Shown one piece after another: positions 25,201-35,133 of a stretch of DNA of 64,000 nt. Source of the DNA: Alitta virens (Eukaryota; Annelida; Polychaeta; Phyllodocida; Nereididae); NCBI GenBank assembly GCA_932294295.1, contig OW028573.1:17504155-17568154 (forward strand), read 5' to 3'. Position 1 is the stretch's first letter, and each line of letters begins with the position of its first letter. The notes beneath the pieces were generated by a model, which made no database searches, had not been told where the DNA came from, and saw only the letters and a program-made list of their open reading frames with translations. A program made the position numbers and the translations under genes.

Positions 25201-26577
25201 CATGGGTTATAAAAAAGTCTGAAAAAGTCTTACTTCATTTTTGTAAAAATTAAGGCCTGTATCAAGTCTTACTTTTGTCCACTAATTCTTACATTGTCCC
25301 ATTTTGATGCAAATATATTTTTGGATATTAACATCTAAATTGTAATATTCAGACGATTCTGTGTTCCATAGTTCTTATATTTAAATTTTCGTTATCTGAT
25401 ATCAAAATTTATTTCAAAACTAACTTAACAAATCTGAGCTGAACTTGTTATATAGCACTCAGTGGACCCATCGGAGCAAAAAACTGCTATTCATCTGACA
25501 CACCTATTCCACATAACCTGAAATTTGTTTAAATTTCTTGTCTACAAGATTCCCAACTTTGACAACCATAGAAGTTCGAAAATAATAATATCCTATCCAA
25601 CCCATTTCAGTCCAGAGGTACGCATTTTCATAAGATTGTATTGCTCACCACTCCATACGTTTGTTGGTCCATGAGAAATTCAGCATCATCTGGGCTGTTG
25701 ATGGAGACCTTCCACACCTGGTAACTAAAAAAAAATAATATTGTCAATATTTGAAGATGCAGTATTTACTTTTTGTTACTCTGTTAATCTATCTTTAAAG
25801 GCTGGCTAAGGAATGAAATTAGATGTACTACATAGAATTTAGTAATACCCCACAATCAGTTGTATACCACATAGAAAAGCCATGTGGTATAGCCTATGTG
25901 GTATACATGTGTATACTACATGGCTTACCTTACAAGGATGGGAAATGTATACCACATACTTCTATTTATGGCAGGCCAATGACAAAAAATCACTTTTTGC
26001 AGCTAAGCGCTTCGCCGTTTAAACTAGCGCCGCCGCTTTAAAACTAACTAACTATTATATTCAGTATAAATAAGACCCAAGTGGATATGTGGTATATATT
26101 AGTAATATATATTTTTGTGGTTAATGATTATGAGTAATGACGCCACTCGTGAATCCTGGACAATCTGTCCACTCGTGGGGAATATAAAAAAATACCACAT
26201 AACCATTGGGTCTTATTATATTACCAAGTATTTGGTAAATTTAAAGAATACAGATACGGTATCCAGATAGCATTCCAAATCGTATCAATGTCGGCGATGT
26301 TGGGATGTTTTACCAAAGGCGGCCAATATAGAAACGATGCTGGCTTGATTTGGAATGCTATCTGGGATGTATCTAGACGTTCTACAATATATTATCCATT
26401 TAGCTCATTTTGTCTTTACTGAAGTTACCATCAATAGAAGTAAATCCTTTTTTTACCCACTATTAGAGAACAATTGTTACCAATAACAAAATACAGTACT
26501 TGCCCATTATAGGTGGTCCTTTCTGCCAGGCCCAATACCAGCAGTGACAACAGAAGCACTGGGCCAAAGGCTCTCAT
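19038..26577 (-). CDS. Carboxypeptidase B-like zymogen, paralog 1 (gene-level entry, 11 exons)
   Basis: Secreted M14A metallocarboxypeptidase that should remove C-terminal Lys/Arg. Exons in coding order: 26504-26577, 25649-25724, 22696-22829, 22168-22258, 21971-22081, 21567-21665, 21325-21435, 20584-20671, 20009-20235, 19473-19557, 19038-19246 (1305 nt, 434 residues). Seen: hydrophobic signal peptide (MRAFGPVLLLSLLVLGLA), inhibitory propeptide, activation region rich in Arg/Lys (RQRYEVRHK), then the catalytic domain with HAREW (Zn His and Glu), GVDLNRNF (substrate Asn-Arg), LHSFGEMWMHPWG (third Zn His), and IYATTGAADDW. In bovine CPA numbering that last motif supplies Tyr248 and Asp255; Asp255 marks B-type specificity. 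Catalytic Glu270 is in FNPELRG. HSF replaces the usual HSY or HTY (position 198). Intron 1 uses a GC donor. Internal exon lengths match the neighbouring paralog, so they are a tandem duplicate pair. Confidence 0.95.
19473..19557 (-). CDS. Carboxypeptidase paralog 1, exon 10
   Basis: 85 nt; [19 protein letters not shown]. The last base joins exon 11 to form the Tyr248 codon. Confidence 0.93.
19600..19760. repeat. Possible decayed DNA-element fragment in carboxypeptidase intron
   Basis: Words such as TTGGCCAGTGTGGTC and GACGCTGGCCCAACATTGGC resemble the GTTGGG/CGATG words near 22520 and 26300. No clear ends are visible. Confidence 0.3.
20009..20235 (-). CDS. Carboxypeptidase paralog 1, exon 9
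   Basis: 227 nt; IYCGPSGGSEPETKAY and [18 protein letters not shown], with the third zinc ligand His196. Phe follows HS where Tyr198 is usual. Donor GTGAGA. Confidence 0.95.
20584..20671 (-). CDS. Carboxypeptidase paralog 1, exon 8
   Basis: 88 nt; [20 protein letters not shown] and FNFRWR. Supplies Arg127 and Asn144-Arg145 (CPA numbering), which bind the substrate C-terminus. Confidence 0.95.
20838..20998. repeat. MITE-like imperfect hairpin in carboxypeptidase intron 7
   Basis: Left arm near 20840 (GACCAAGCTATTGGTTAGAT) pairs with the right arm near 20967-20996 (GGTTGATTTAACCAATATCC then GGTTGGTC). An internal pair TGGCTGACC / GGTCAGCCA continues the fold. About 160 bp, non-coding. Confidence 0.6.
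21325..21435 (-). CDS. Carboxypeptidase paralog 1, exon 7
   Basis: 111 nt; [20 protein letters not shown], the conserved NPDGY block, ending SWTN. Acceptor TTGCAG, donor GTAAGG. Confidence 0.95.
21567..21665 (-). CDS. Carboxypeptidase paralog 1, exon 6 (zinc site)
   Basis: 99 nt; [19 protein letters not shown] carries the HxxE zinc-binding motif and the Arg of the substrate pocket. Donor GTGAGT. Confidence 0.95.
21971..22081 (-). CDS. Carboxypeptidase paralog 1, exon 5
   Basis: 111 nt; NYNHLADYVDSCASRGLQC, then AGDSYEERPMNIYK. The family usually has YEGR here; this copy has YEER. Confidence 0.92.
22168..22258 (-). CDS. Carboxypeptidase paralog 1, exon 4 (activation segment)
   Basis: 91 nt; LIDNERQRYEVRHKANTQSY, containing the basic residues where trypsin-like cleavage would free the enzyme, then DPQDFNTLEE. 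Confidence 0.92.
22696..22829 (-). CDS. Carboxypeptidase paralog 1, exon 3
   Basis: 134 nt; VDIAGSITRSGSATITIGPK and then LLKRGIVWAVQVEDLQ, the propeptide core. Donor GTAGGT. The intron before it (22830-25648) holds a SINE and a LINE end. Confidence 0.9.
24055..24215 (+). repeat. tRNA-derived SINE (same family as 44379-44580)
   Basis: CCAACCGCTGGGTCCTGGGT runs into box B GGTTCAATTCC (24097-24107). The body GTTTCATCCTTCATCTCATT parallels the element near 44460. A short ACAGGACAT tandem repeat follows. It lies in intron 2 of carboxypeptidase paralog 1. Confidence 0.7.
24616..25010 (+). pseudogene. LINE 3' end fragment, CR1/L2-like
   Basis: Reads FKINLLTFKALHGRAPRYLG near 24673-24732, then after shifts SLFVHRN-type sequence and WNALP (about 24860-24870). 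These are hallmarks of the C-terminus of CR1/L2-group reverse transcriptases. The tail GCGCTATACAAATAAA (about 24988-25003) matches their usual 3' end. Frameshifts make it dead. Confidence 0.75.
25649..25724 (-). CDS. Carboxypeptidase paralog 1, exon 2
   Basis: 76 nt; YQVWKVSINSPDDAEFLMDQ, start of the activation propeptide. Acceptor TTTTAG, donor GTGAGC. Confidence 0.9.
25858..25975. repeat. Cluster of TATACCACATAG direct and inverted repeats
   Basis: TATACCACATAGAAAAGCCA, CTATGTGGTATAC and TATACCACATAC occur in alternating orientation within about 110 bp, in intron 1 of carboxypeptidase paralog 1. It probably belongs to the same element as the inverted repeat at 26071-26215. Confidence 0.5.
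26071..26215. repeat. Inverted repeat TAAGACCCA...TGGGTCTTA
   Basis: 26071-26095 (TAAGACCCAAGTGGATATGT and onwards) pairs with 26192-26215 (ends CCATTGGGTCTTA). It contains the TACCACAT word also found at 25865-25970. Confidence 0.6.
26261..26368. repeat. MITE-like hairpin ATCCAGATAGC...GCTATCTGGGAT
   Basis: Arms 26261-26281 and 26347-26368 are near-exact reverse complements (one indel). The interior CAATGTCGGCGATGTTGGG recurs in altered form at 22518-22550, next to GCTATCTGGG, so a second partial copy exists in intron 3. Confidence 0.65.
26504..26577 (-). CDS. Carboxypeptidase paralog 1, exon 1 (start, signal peptide)
   Basis: ATG at 26577-26575, 24 codons plus GG. It encodes the signal peptide and ends TTYN. 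The donor reads GG|GCAAGT, a GC-AG intron. Using the nearby GTACTG instead would break the frame of exon 2. Confidence 0.9.
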
Positions 26578-26625
26578 CTTTCTGATGACGAAATTCTGAC
26601 ACCTCTCTCTTCTCTGTGTGTCTCA

Positions 26626-26633
26626 TTTTTATA
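26626..26633 (-). promoter_or_regulatory. TATA box of carboxypeptidase paralog 1
   Basis: Minus-strand TATAAAAA lies 48 bp upstream of the ATG. The paralog has the identical octamer 37 bp upstream of its ATG (39474-39481), which supports a conserved core promoter. Confidence 0.72.
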
Positions 26634-26639
26634 TCATTC

Positions 26640-27735
26640 TGCCACTAACTGCCAAGGAGGTGGCTCATTACTCATAATCATATCCCAGAAATACAATACC
26701 AGCTTCATTTAGTTTGATAGATATGATATGAAGGCTCCTCCGGCCACAGGACAATATTGTATCATCTATTAATTGTAGAGATGCTTTTCTGTTGAATAGT
26801 TTTACAGTGCTAATGATGTAACTACATGTCAAATATTAAACCTAAATTTAAGAAGTGGCAAAATGGACCAAATACTTGCTGACGCCACTTGGCTCTGTAA
26901 ATATGGTCGTTCGTGAGAAAATCATGGCAGAGTTGTTGAAATGAGGTTCTCAGAATTTTCTGAAATTTTACACATCCACAGGTTGACCTCCCAAACCATG
27001 AAAAATTAAGTCAGAATTCTTAAATTGTATTTAGTTTTATCTACAGGAGCATCTCAAAGTTTGATTTTACCATTTTCATTATTACGGAAATTAATACCAT
27101 GTTGACATATCAATATTTTCTATAGTATCACTTTTATCTGTACCGTTTCTGATAATAATTGTGGCAAAACACTTCAAATTAACAAATAAGGTTAGAAATC
27201 TGTGGGAATTTTGATTTTCGAGAAATACAGCTAATATAAAAATCAAAATTTTTATAACTTTCCTTAAAATGTCTTAAAACATTGTAAGACTTATTTTGCA
27301 ACAAACTATATTTTCTGTCCATATTCTGTTTGAAATAGTAAATATAATTCATATCTTATAGTATTATATGATATCAATGTCTTTTCTGGCAAAAAAAAGA
27401 GCAATTAAATGAAAAATATGGTTCAGTCAGGAAAAATAAATGACAATAGGGTGAAGTAAAATATCAAAGGCTTGGCAAAATCTACTGATAATAGACATAT
27501 AATACTACTCAAACTGAAGTAATATATACCCTTTTCTCAAGTTATAATTTAAACAAAGGTTTTCTGTCTTTTTTTATTTTTATAAATTTTGCTTTTATTT
27601 AGTGCAATTTGGGGCTACCTTTCCTCACAGTATGCCGTCCTGTTTCAAGCTACACAGAAATAGGCAAGAATTTGGGCTTTTTCTTTTTCTCTAAAAATTA
27701 TATGAATTCAATTCTCTAAAAGTATGTGAAATCAA
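26640..27735. other. Intergenic, no feature seen
   Basis: AT-rich sequence upstream of the paralog 1 promoter, with no open frame, repeat or RNA that I can support. Distal regulatory elements for the carboxypeptidase could lie here but cannot be recognised. Confidence 0.5.
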
Positions 27736-27740
27736 TTCGT

Positions 27741-29500
27741 AATAACTTCCCACAAAATAAATGGTTTGATGAGGAGTGCAAAACACTCAAACATGCATTG
27801 AACAGCTTCTCAAAAAATAATGACTTAAACAGTACAGCCTCCTTACAAGAATACAATTACTAAAGAAAAATTATCGTGCGACAACCCAAAGAAAGAAAAG
27901 AGAGTATCAAAAGAAACTTAGGGAAGAACTTAGCACAATGGATAGCAATTACCCCCAGGAGTACTGGAAGTATTGGGATAGGTTAAATAAAAACAATTCA
28001 ATTACAGTAGCTAGTGATATCTCTCTAAGTGCTTTCGAAATATACTTTGCTAGTGTTCAATCCCCGCCAAGTAGTGCCCTTGCCAAGTTCGATATGCATT
28101 TTTCTCAAAAAAATAGAGGAATATATGGTTATATATAACAACAATCCCAGCTATGCTCCCACCATGACTGATGCCCCAATTACATTACATGAGGTAGAAA
28201 GAGAACTGAAAACCCTAAAATCAGGCAAAGCTCCAAGTATAGACGGCATTAGCCATGACTTTTATAGATATTTATCAGACTATCTATCTGAACCTTTAAC
28301 TATATTATTTAATTACACCTGGGAGAGGGGCATTTTCCCAGAAAAGTGGGCTAAAGGAATAATACAACCACTCCACAAAAAAGGCAGTCTCATTGAACCG
28401 GATAACTATCGTAAACTCACTTTAATGGTTTGTATGGGTAAGGTGTTTGAATCTATAATTACCAAAAGGTTAGTCTTTCAGGGCCAGGCTACCAACTCAA
28501 TAGATCAGAATCAGTTTGGGTTCTGCAAAAGGTGTAGAACAAGTGATAATGTTTTAATTATAGACACACTAATTTCCTATCACTAATCAAAGAGAAAGAA
28601 CCTGTATATCACTTTTGTAGACTTTTCAAAAGCTGTTGACTTTGTTAATAGTACTTTTCTCTTATTAAAAGGGGATATGGTGGTAGATTATTAAAAATAA
28701 TACATAGTATATTCTCCTAATCTTGTGCCAAAGTTAGATGGCAAGGACAGTTAGGTTCAAGTCTTGATAGCACACATGGCGTCCTCCAAGGCGAAATTTT
28801 AAGTCCGAAATTGTTTAATTTATATCTTTCAGATATGAATGAATACTTTGATCAAAGACATGGAGTAACTATAAATGAGAATAATTTTACACATCTTCTC
28901 CATGCAGATGACTTAGTCCTTGTCTCTGAAAGTGCCACTGGTATGCAGGCACTTTTAGAATTGTAAAAAATGGCACTTACTAATTAACTCACAGAAGACC
29001 CAAGTAATGATAATTCATCCAAATCGTAGGAGTAGACTAAATGTGAACAACCCACAATTCTCTATTGATGGTGAAAATTTAGAGATATTTGACTCATATA
29101 AATATTTGGGGCACGTCATTAATAACTCTTTGAAGACACATAATACGATGTACGATCATCTGGCCACACAATCGCAAAGAGCCATGCATGCTCTTAAAGA
29201 AATAAATAAATCAACTGTAGGCTACCTTCCACCTAAAATAAGCCTTAAAATGTTTAATACACACATTTTGCCAATTTTGGACGATAATAGTGAAATCTGG
29301 TTTCCAAATAAAGAGATAGACGTATTGTAAAGAATACAGCTCAAATTACTTAAGAACCTATTAGGTGTGAGAAACCAAACATCATCTGTTACTGTACTAG
29401 CAGGCACGAGCAGATTCCCATTGATATATAGACAGCAAGCTTCTGCTATTAAATACTGGGATAGGTTAAAATCTGAAAATTGCCCTTTATTATTACGCAA
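27741..29500 (+). pseudogene. Decayed non-LTR retrotransposon reverse transcriptase
   Basis: Starts in the linker before the RT domain (NKWFDEECKTLKHALN near 27755), then EVERELKTLKSGKAPSIDGI and FPEKWAKGIIQPLHKKG, QNQFGFCKRCRTSDN, FVDFSKAVDFVN, GVLQGEILSPKLFNLYLSDM, a catalytic block HLLHADDLVLVSES, and YKYLGHVINN. Stops and frameshifts (about 28586, 28720, 28966, 29328) break the frame, and the catalytic Tyr of YADD is His. It is related to but distinct from the 556-codon RT at 49.7-51.3 kb. It lies between the two carboxypeptidase genes and has lost its endonuclease. Confidence 0.88.
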
Positions 29501-29543
29501 ATGCTATGACTACGGCAAAACCGGCTATGTGTGACAGGGGCTT
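29488..29543. mobile_element. Solo terminal repeat of a foldback element
   Basis: ATTACGCAAATGCT, then CTACGGCAAAACCGGCTATG and TGTGACAGGGGCTTTA, resembles the right terminus of the element at 39794-42849 (CTACGGCAAAACCGGCTCGT), but GGCTATGTG and GGGGCTT are words of the 46.7-kb family. It abuts the 3' break of the decayed LINE. No arrays or partner end are seen nearby. Confidence 0.6.
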
Positions 29544-29883
29544 TATATAAGACACATCATTAAGGTATACTTATTAGTACATATCTGATAACGAGCTCTA
29601 GTGTATAATAATGCTATTAGATACCATTCATCTACAGATATCTAGAGCTGAAAATTACTACATAAGCTACAGTGCGCCATGACGATACCATGAAGTTGCT
29701 CGCATGGCCTGCAATGAAATGCCTCAATTGGTAGACAGATAGCTTGGGTTTAGTGGCAAGCAGGAATATGCTTAAGTCTAGCCTGTGAACTACCGACCAT
29801 GAGATAATTGAGATATGGTTTTTACTGTGTGTAGATCTTGCCCATTGATAACAACAAAGGATTTTATAGAGAATTCATTTCTT

Positions 29884-29889
29884 TTTATT
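29884..29889 (-). promoter_or_regulatory. Polyadenylation signal overlapping the stop codon of paralog 2
   Basis: The minus strand reads AAGTAAATAAAAAG: the hexamer AATAAA starts at the last base of the TAA stop. The 3' UTR would be very short, as in paralog 1. Confidence 0.55.
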
Positions 29890-30085
29890 TACTTGATAGG
29901 GTAACCACGTCCCTCAATAGACTTAATCTCTTCAATCATCCTGACTGTGCCCCTCCAAACCTCTCTGAAAGAGGGTTCAATCTCAGATGCAGGTGCAATG
30001 AAGGTGCTCCTCAACTCAGGGTTGAAGGAGTACTTGACACCTTGAGCTCCCTTGGCCCAGTCATCAGTAGCTCCTGTGGTGGCAT
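29889..30085 (-). CDS. Carboxypeptidase paralog 2, exon 11 (last)
   Basis: 197 nt including [23 protein letters not shown] and NPELRS with Asp255 and Glu270, ending GRGYPIK. Confidence 0.95.
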
Positions 30086-33000
30086 CTGTCGAAATCAAAG
30101 TTACATAGATGCAGAGCAACTGATTGTATATGCTACACTAAAAATGGTCTACCATGCTATAAATTACAGCTGGTTATTTTAAATAAGTCCTTAAAAGTCC
30201 TTAAATAACTTATGGTGATGCCATGGTCATTATCGAATTTGGTTCATGTTGACAATGTTGTGAATTATCTGGCAATTTACATTTTTAACAGCCAAATGCA
30301 ACAAGGTTGCAAAATCTTGTCTTGTGACATCACAGTTGGTTGAGTTTTTGAGCTCGATTTTAATGTAAATTTAAGGATAACAAGCAAACTACATTGTTTG
30401 CAAATCGTCGTACAAGAATAGCATCAATACTTATTATGTTACAAGCACATGTGCATTCTAAGCAAAGGTGCCCTACATCACATGATACGTTGAAGTCCTC
30501 AGGTATTAAACCTCCGGTATCTTGTCAACTGATTCTGATAGTTCAACATTTTATATTGACAGTTTTAATATCACATTCCTTACTACCGAATGCAAGGAAG
30601 CGCAGCCAGTTGACTTTGCAAGCATGTTTGCAACGTCACAATTGTTTTGAATTACTGGTCACCCATGTTTATATTGTCTTTTATTTGAAACCCATTATAG
30701 ACTAGACAATGGTTTACTTGTTAAGACTGTTTGCAAATGATATAGCAAGGTAAACTGATGTCACCAGGCAATGTTTGAACTGCATTTGGCTGTGCTTCCC
30801 GCATTCATCAGTAAAGAAAAGAAAACTTACAGATGACTTCACAGCTGGTTCCATAATCCCATCTTCTTCCTGACACCTCAAAGATTCCATCAGCAGCAGC
30901 CTGGGCAGCAGCATACTATACGACAAAAATATGACATATTAATATACAAAAGAACAGCAACAACAACAACAAAAAGAGACTTGCGTAATATGACTATTGG
31001 CTATACATTTTCACAAACATCTCAATGACAACTATCTGATCAATTTTTTCTGTCCTGATTGATTGAGCACCTTTATTAGGGTTACGGTTAACAGTTAGCC
31101 AGGTAAGCCCATGCACTGTTTGTACCACCGTACTGTACCAGAGATGTACAAGTGAGCATGTTGCCGAAAGGAGTTTACTAACCATGTCATCATGGTCGTT
31201 GGCCCTCTCACATGATGCAAAGGGGGAGAAGTTGATTGTGTTACCCCATGGGTGCATCCACATTTGGCCGTAGGTGTGCAGGGTAATCAGGGTAAGCATT
31301 CTGTTAGCCACCGCAGAAATGGCATTCTGATAGGCTTGAGTCTCAGGCTCAGATGCTCCAGATGGTCCACAGTATGTGTCAGAACATGGGTTAGTACTTG
31401 CTCCTTGTTCTACACCAAACCAATGAATAAGCGAAGTTAAACGATGGATTAGTCGGCTTAGAAAAAATAAAAACTTACCGATGTACTTTTGTGAAATCAT
31501 AAACGTAGCATACAATTATTTAGGATTTGAAGAATATCAAGTTAAAATCATCCGCTTGCAATACAATGGTTTCTCTGTCTTTAAATCTGATTTAATTAAG
31601 GGACGACTGGAACCTTCCTTCAAAATCTCGATAAATTTACCGACTTTCTGTTAGTTTGTTTATCTCAATTTGAATACACGAAAAATGCCTTGAATTTAAG
31701 TGAAGAATGTCATAAACTTACGGCACCACCTGAAGTCGAAGTTCCTGTTAAGGTCAACTCCGGTGCATCCTCCTGACATAGGCCTCCTGTTCTTACGGTA
31801 CATTCTGTCCTAAAACCGGAAATCAGGTCAGTCATTTGGAAAAATATCATACCCTTCATTACTTTATGCTTCTAAGTTGCACTTCACATGCACAGAAAGA
31901 AATAATATTAATATTTATTTTAATTTTAGTTTAGATATGCCAGTCACTTTGATAGAACCTTTTTTTTAAATCATGCATTTGATTACAAAAAAGTAAAACG
32001 TTGGATTACAAAAATGTAAAACGTTGGTAATTAATCAAAAACATCATCTGCTGAGCCCAATATTAATTATACCACATTGTCAAGCCTAAGTAAGGATAAC
32101 AGGGGATCTTTATAAGTTTTGTGTTTAGTTACGAAAAGATAAGGACTATTAATGAGGCTCAGATTATAATGATGGCGACGTTCTTAATGTAAATATAACT
32201 CATGTACAGGTTTAAATTATCAACATAACAGCTCACATTTGACCAGGTGTATGCATAACCATCAGGGTTGCCAACAGGAAGGAACCAGAAATCGTAATTA
32301 TTCAAAAGGTCAGTGACCTCAGCACTGACGCCATATTGTTCAATCACCTGAAACGACAAACAAGGCCATGGATCAGTTTGAAAGGTCGAAGAAAGACTGA
32401 TTAAAATGAGGCGTATGATGTTTGTTTTGCATTTTTGCAAATCTTTTATTTTTAAAGTTAGCCATCTAAAACGTGTGCCTGAAACATTGCTGAAAATATC
32501 TGCGACCAGAAAGTTTGTTAAATTAACTTATTCTGTAAGATAATTTGATGGAGTTGTGGCCTCTTACTATTCACTATTGTACTTCAACAAAATTTTCAAT
32601 TCGCCATCTCAGGCCATCCTTTCAGGAAATACTAAATAAGCAAAATAGCTGCTGCGCCTCCTTAGCTGCTGAGAAATTTGACCAAACAACTGTTCACATG
32701 TAGGACAGGACGAGCTTTATATTACTTGAACTTAGGCTATTAAATTGTTCATAGCTTTGGTATCCATGTTAGAAAAAACATTTACATTGTAATGTTTACA
32801 GTACTGAAAATTGCTGAGTTGGTTACCATGGTAACCAAATTGTCAAGTTGTGCACCTGTTTTGAGCTTTTAGGCCAAGTAATCTGAATAGCTAATGTCTC
32901 TCCATGATCAAAATGATGTGCCATATGCCCATCTGGCTCTAGAGGTCACAGAATCTCAAAAAAATTGGCCCCTGGCGGCTCATCTGATCGAGGAGAGGTA

Positions 33001-35083
33001 GCCAAGCAAGCATGGTGCTCATTTGCGTCCGAGTTTGCAGATGAGGGCCATGCAGCAATCATTCTACTTTTCTTCTTTTTGTGTGGTATTATATGTGCAC
33101 GCGGTTAACAGCCTTCCTACCTACCTGAATCTATTTTATACTGAAAAATGACGAGTGCACACACTATTACTAATCTTGACATGCTGTTATTTTTCCACAA
33201 TCATCATTTTCATGCAATGAATCGGCAATTTCAGATTCTGTGTATTAAAAGAAAATTTATTTCATCATTGAATGACTTAGTCATAGCCGATGAAACCTAA
33301 TTACTCATTTTCAATGATTTGAAATGGCGATAGTTGGCATTGATGCATGTATACTATCCAGGCCATATTTATACAACATGTTGCAAAAAATCACGGAAAA
33401 TGACAGGACTGCTGCCAGGCAAGAGGAGTGGTAGCTTTACTTCTATGAGACAGAAATTTGAAATTGTTGAGGATACTCACATAGTCAAATAGGCGAACAC
33501 AAGTTGTGGTAGCCAGCCATTCTCTAGCGTGGATGGTTGAATCAATCCAGACGATGGGGTTGTTGCCACCAGTGCCGACCTGAAGAAAAAGCACAAGAAA
33601 ACACATTATGTTGGACTCGAGACAATGACAAATATACAAAGGGGCCTAACTTCTGTAAATTTATCATCGGTTAATATTTTACAGAAAATATTGGTCCCTA
33701 ACTGGCAGGGAGTCAACAAGTGCAAATTCACTCAAGTGTGACTGCATCCCGTACATTGGCCAATGCCTATATAAAATGAGAGAATACACCTTTTCTTTTC
33801 AGATGAGCAGCGGTCAACCTGCAATGGTTTGTCACACACCATTATATGTCAACTGACATAGACACTGTGTGCTGTCACCTCAAAGCATTCTTTGCTAGTT
33901 TACCTGGTTAAAAAAAAGTATTGGTTGAACCATGTACCAATAGGCTGCGTGTTGACTTAATAAATCTCTTAAAAATACATGAGAAATGGATTCAGTTTAG
34001 GCAATTTTAATTACCTGACAATGCTTTTCACAACAAGAATTGCGTAAACTCACATGAACAACTAATTATCCTGTAATTTTTTTGTAAGTCCTTTAATACC
34101 ATAAGCCAGCCTATAGACTTTAAGAGAAATTAATTAATTTAGTTTAGATGAGAAAATGAGCAAAACAAGTACAAGCAGGTCACTGGGCTTTGAGGTGACA
34201 GCACACAGGTAGCATCGGAGTTTTGTAACAACTTTTCGGTGAATTTACAACAAAGTCACTATTTTTCCATTTTGCACAATGCCCTCATGAAGATAACATG
34301 GCATTAATAAGGATAATGTCTTTTTCTTTGTCCTACTGAAGCCAAATTCTATGCTTACCTTGGAAGATTGTGAGTTGTTTGTGATTCTGTTTTACTAATG
34401 CTTCTACATCAGTGCCCATGCACCTGTTCAAATTTGCCCTGATACCTTCTCTCATTTCTGTAACTACATGTGTGGCACGGTCTAAATATGAGAAAACTTC
34501 AAACACGAAACGTACCTTGTAGATGTTAATGGGCCTTCCCTCATAAGAATCTCCAGCATTGGAAACAGAGCAGGTCAGACCCAATGAAGCACAGGAGGCA
34601 ACGTATTGTTGCATGTGGTCATAGTTCTGTTAATTATGAAAATGTTAGTCATTGATTTCAGTGCTCAACTAAAGTGTTATGTCATGTTGCCTAAATAAGG
34701 TCTCCTTAATTGATTCAATTGGAAATGAAATTTGCCAAAATGAGCTAATGATATTGCTGTTTGCCATTTTGATTTGGTAACACTTATGGTACATGCATCA
34801 TGCCATGCGCCATATTTCAGGGGGAGGGAGGTCAGGAGGTGACGTCCCCCCCTTCCCACTTTTTCTTACTTTTTGTATTGTTACAGTATATTAAAGTGGA
34901 AATTGAGGATTGCTCCCCCCCCCCCTAATTTTACACAGCAAACAAGGCACATGTATCATGTAAAGTTCTTGGAAAGACAAAATACAAGCATTAGAATAAT
35001 TTAAGATTAAGCAAACAGACTTGTTATGACATTTTTACAAAGATTATGAAAATATTGGCATTTTCAGTTTACTCATCCTTTTG

Positions 35084-35133
<50 letters not shown>

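Noticed and set aside
26494..26504. GT donor (GTACTG) for carboxypeptidase paralog 1 exon 1
   Set aside because: It would shift the frame of exon 2 and disrupt the conserved YQVWKV propeptide start; the GC donor keeps it.
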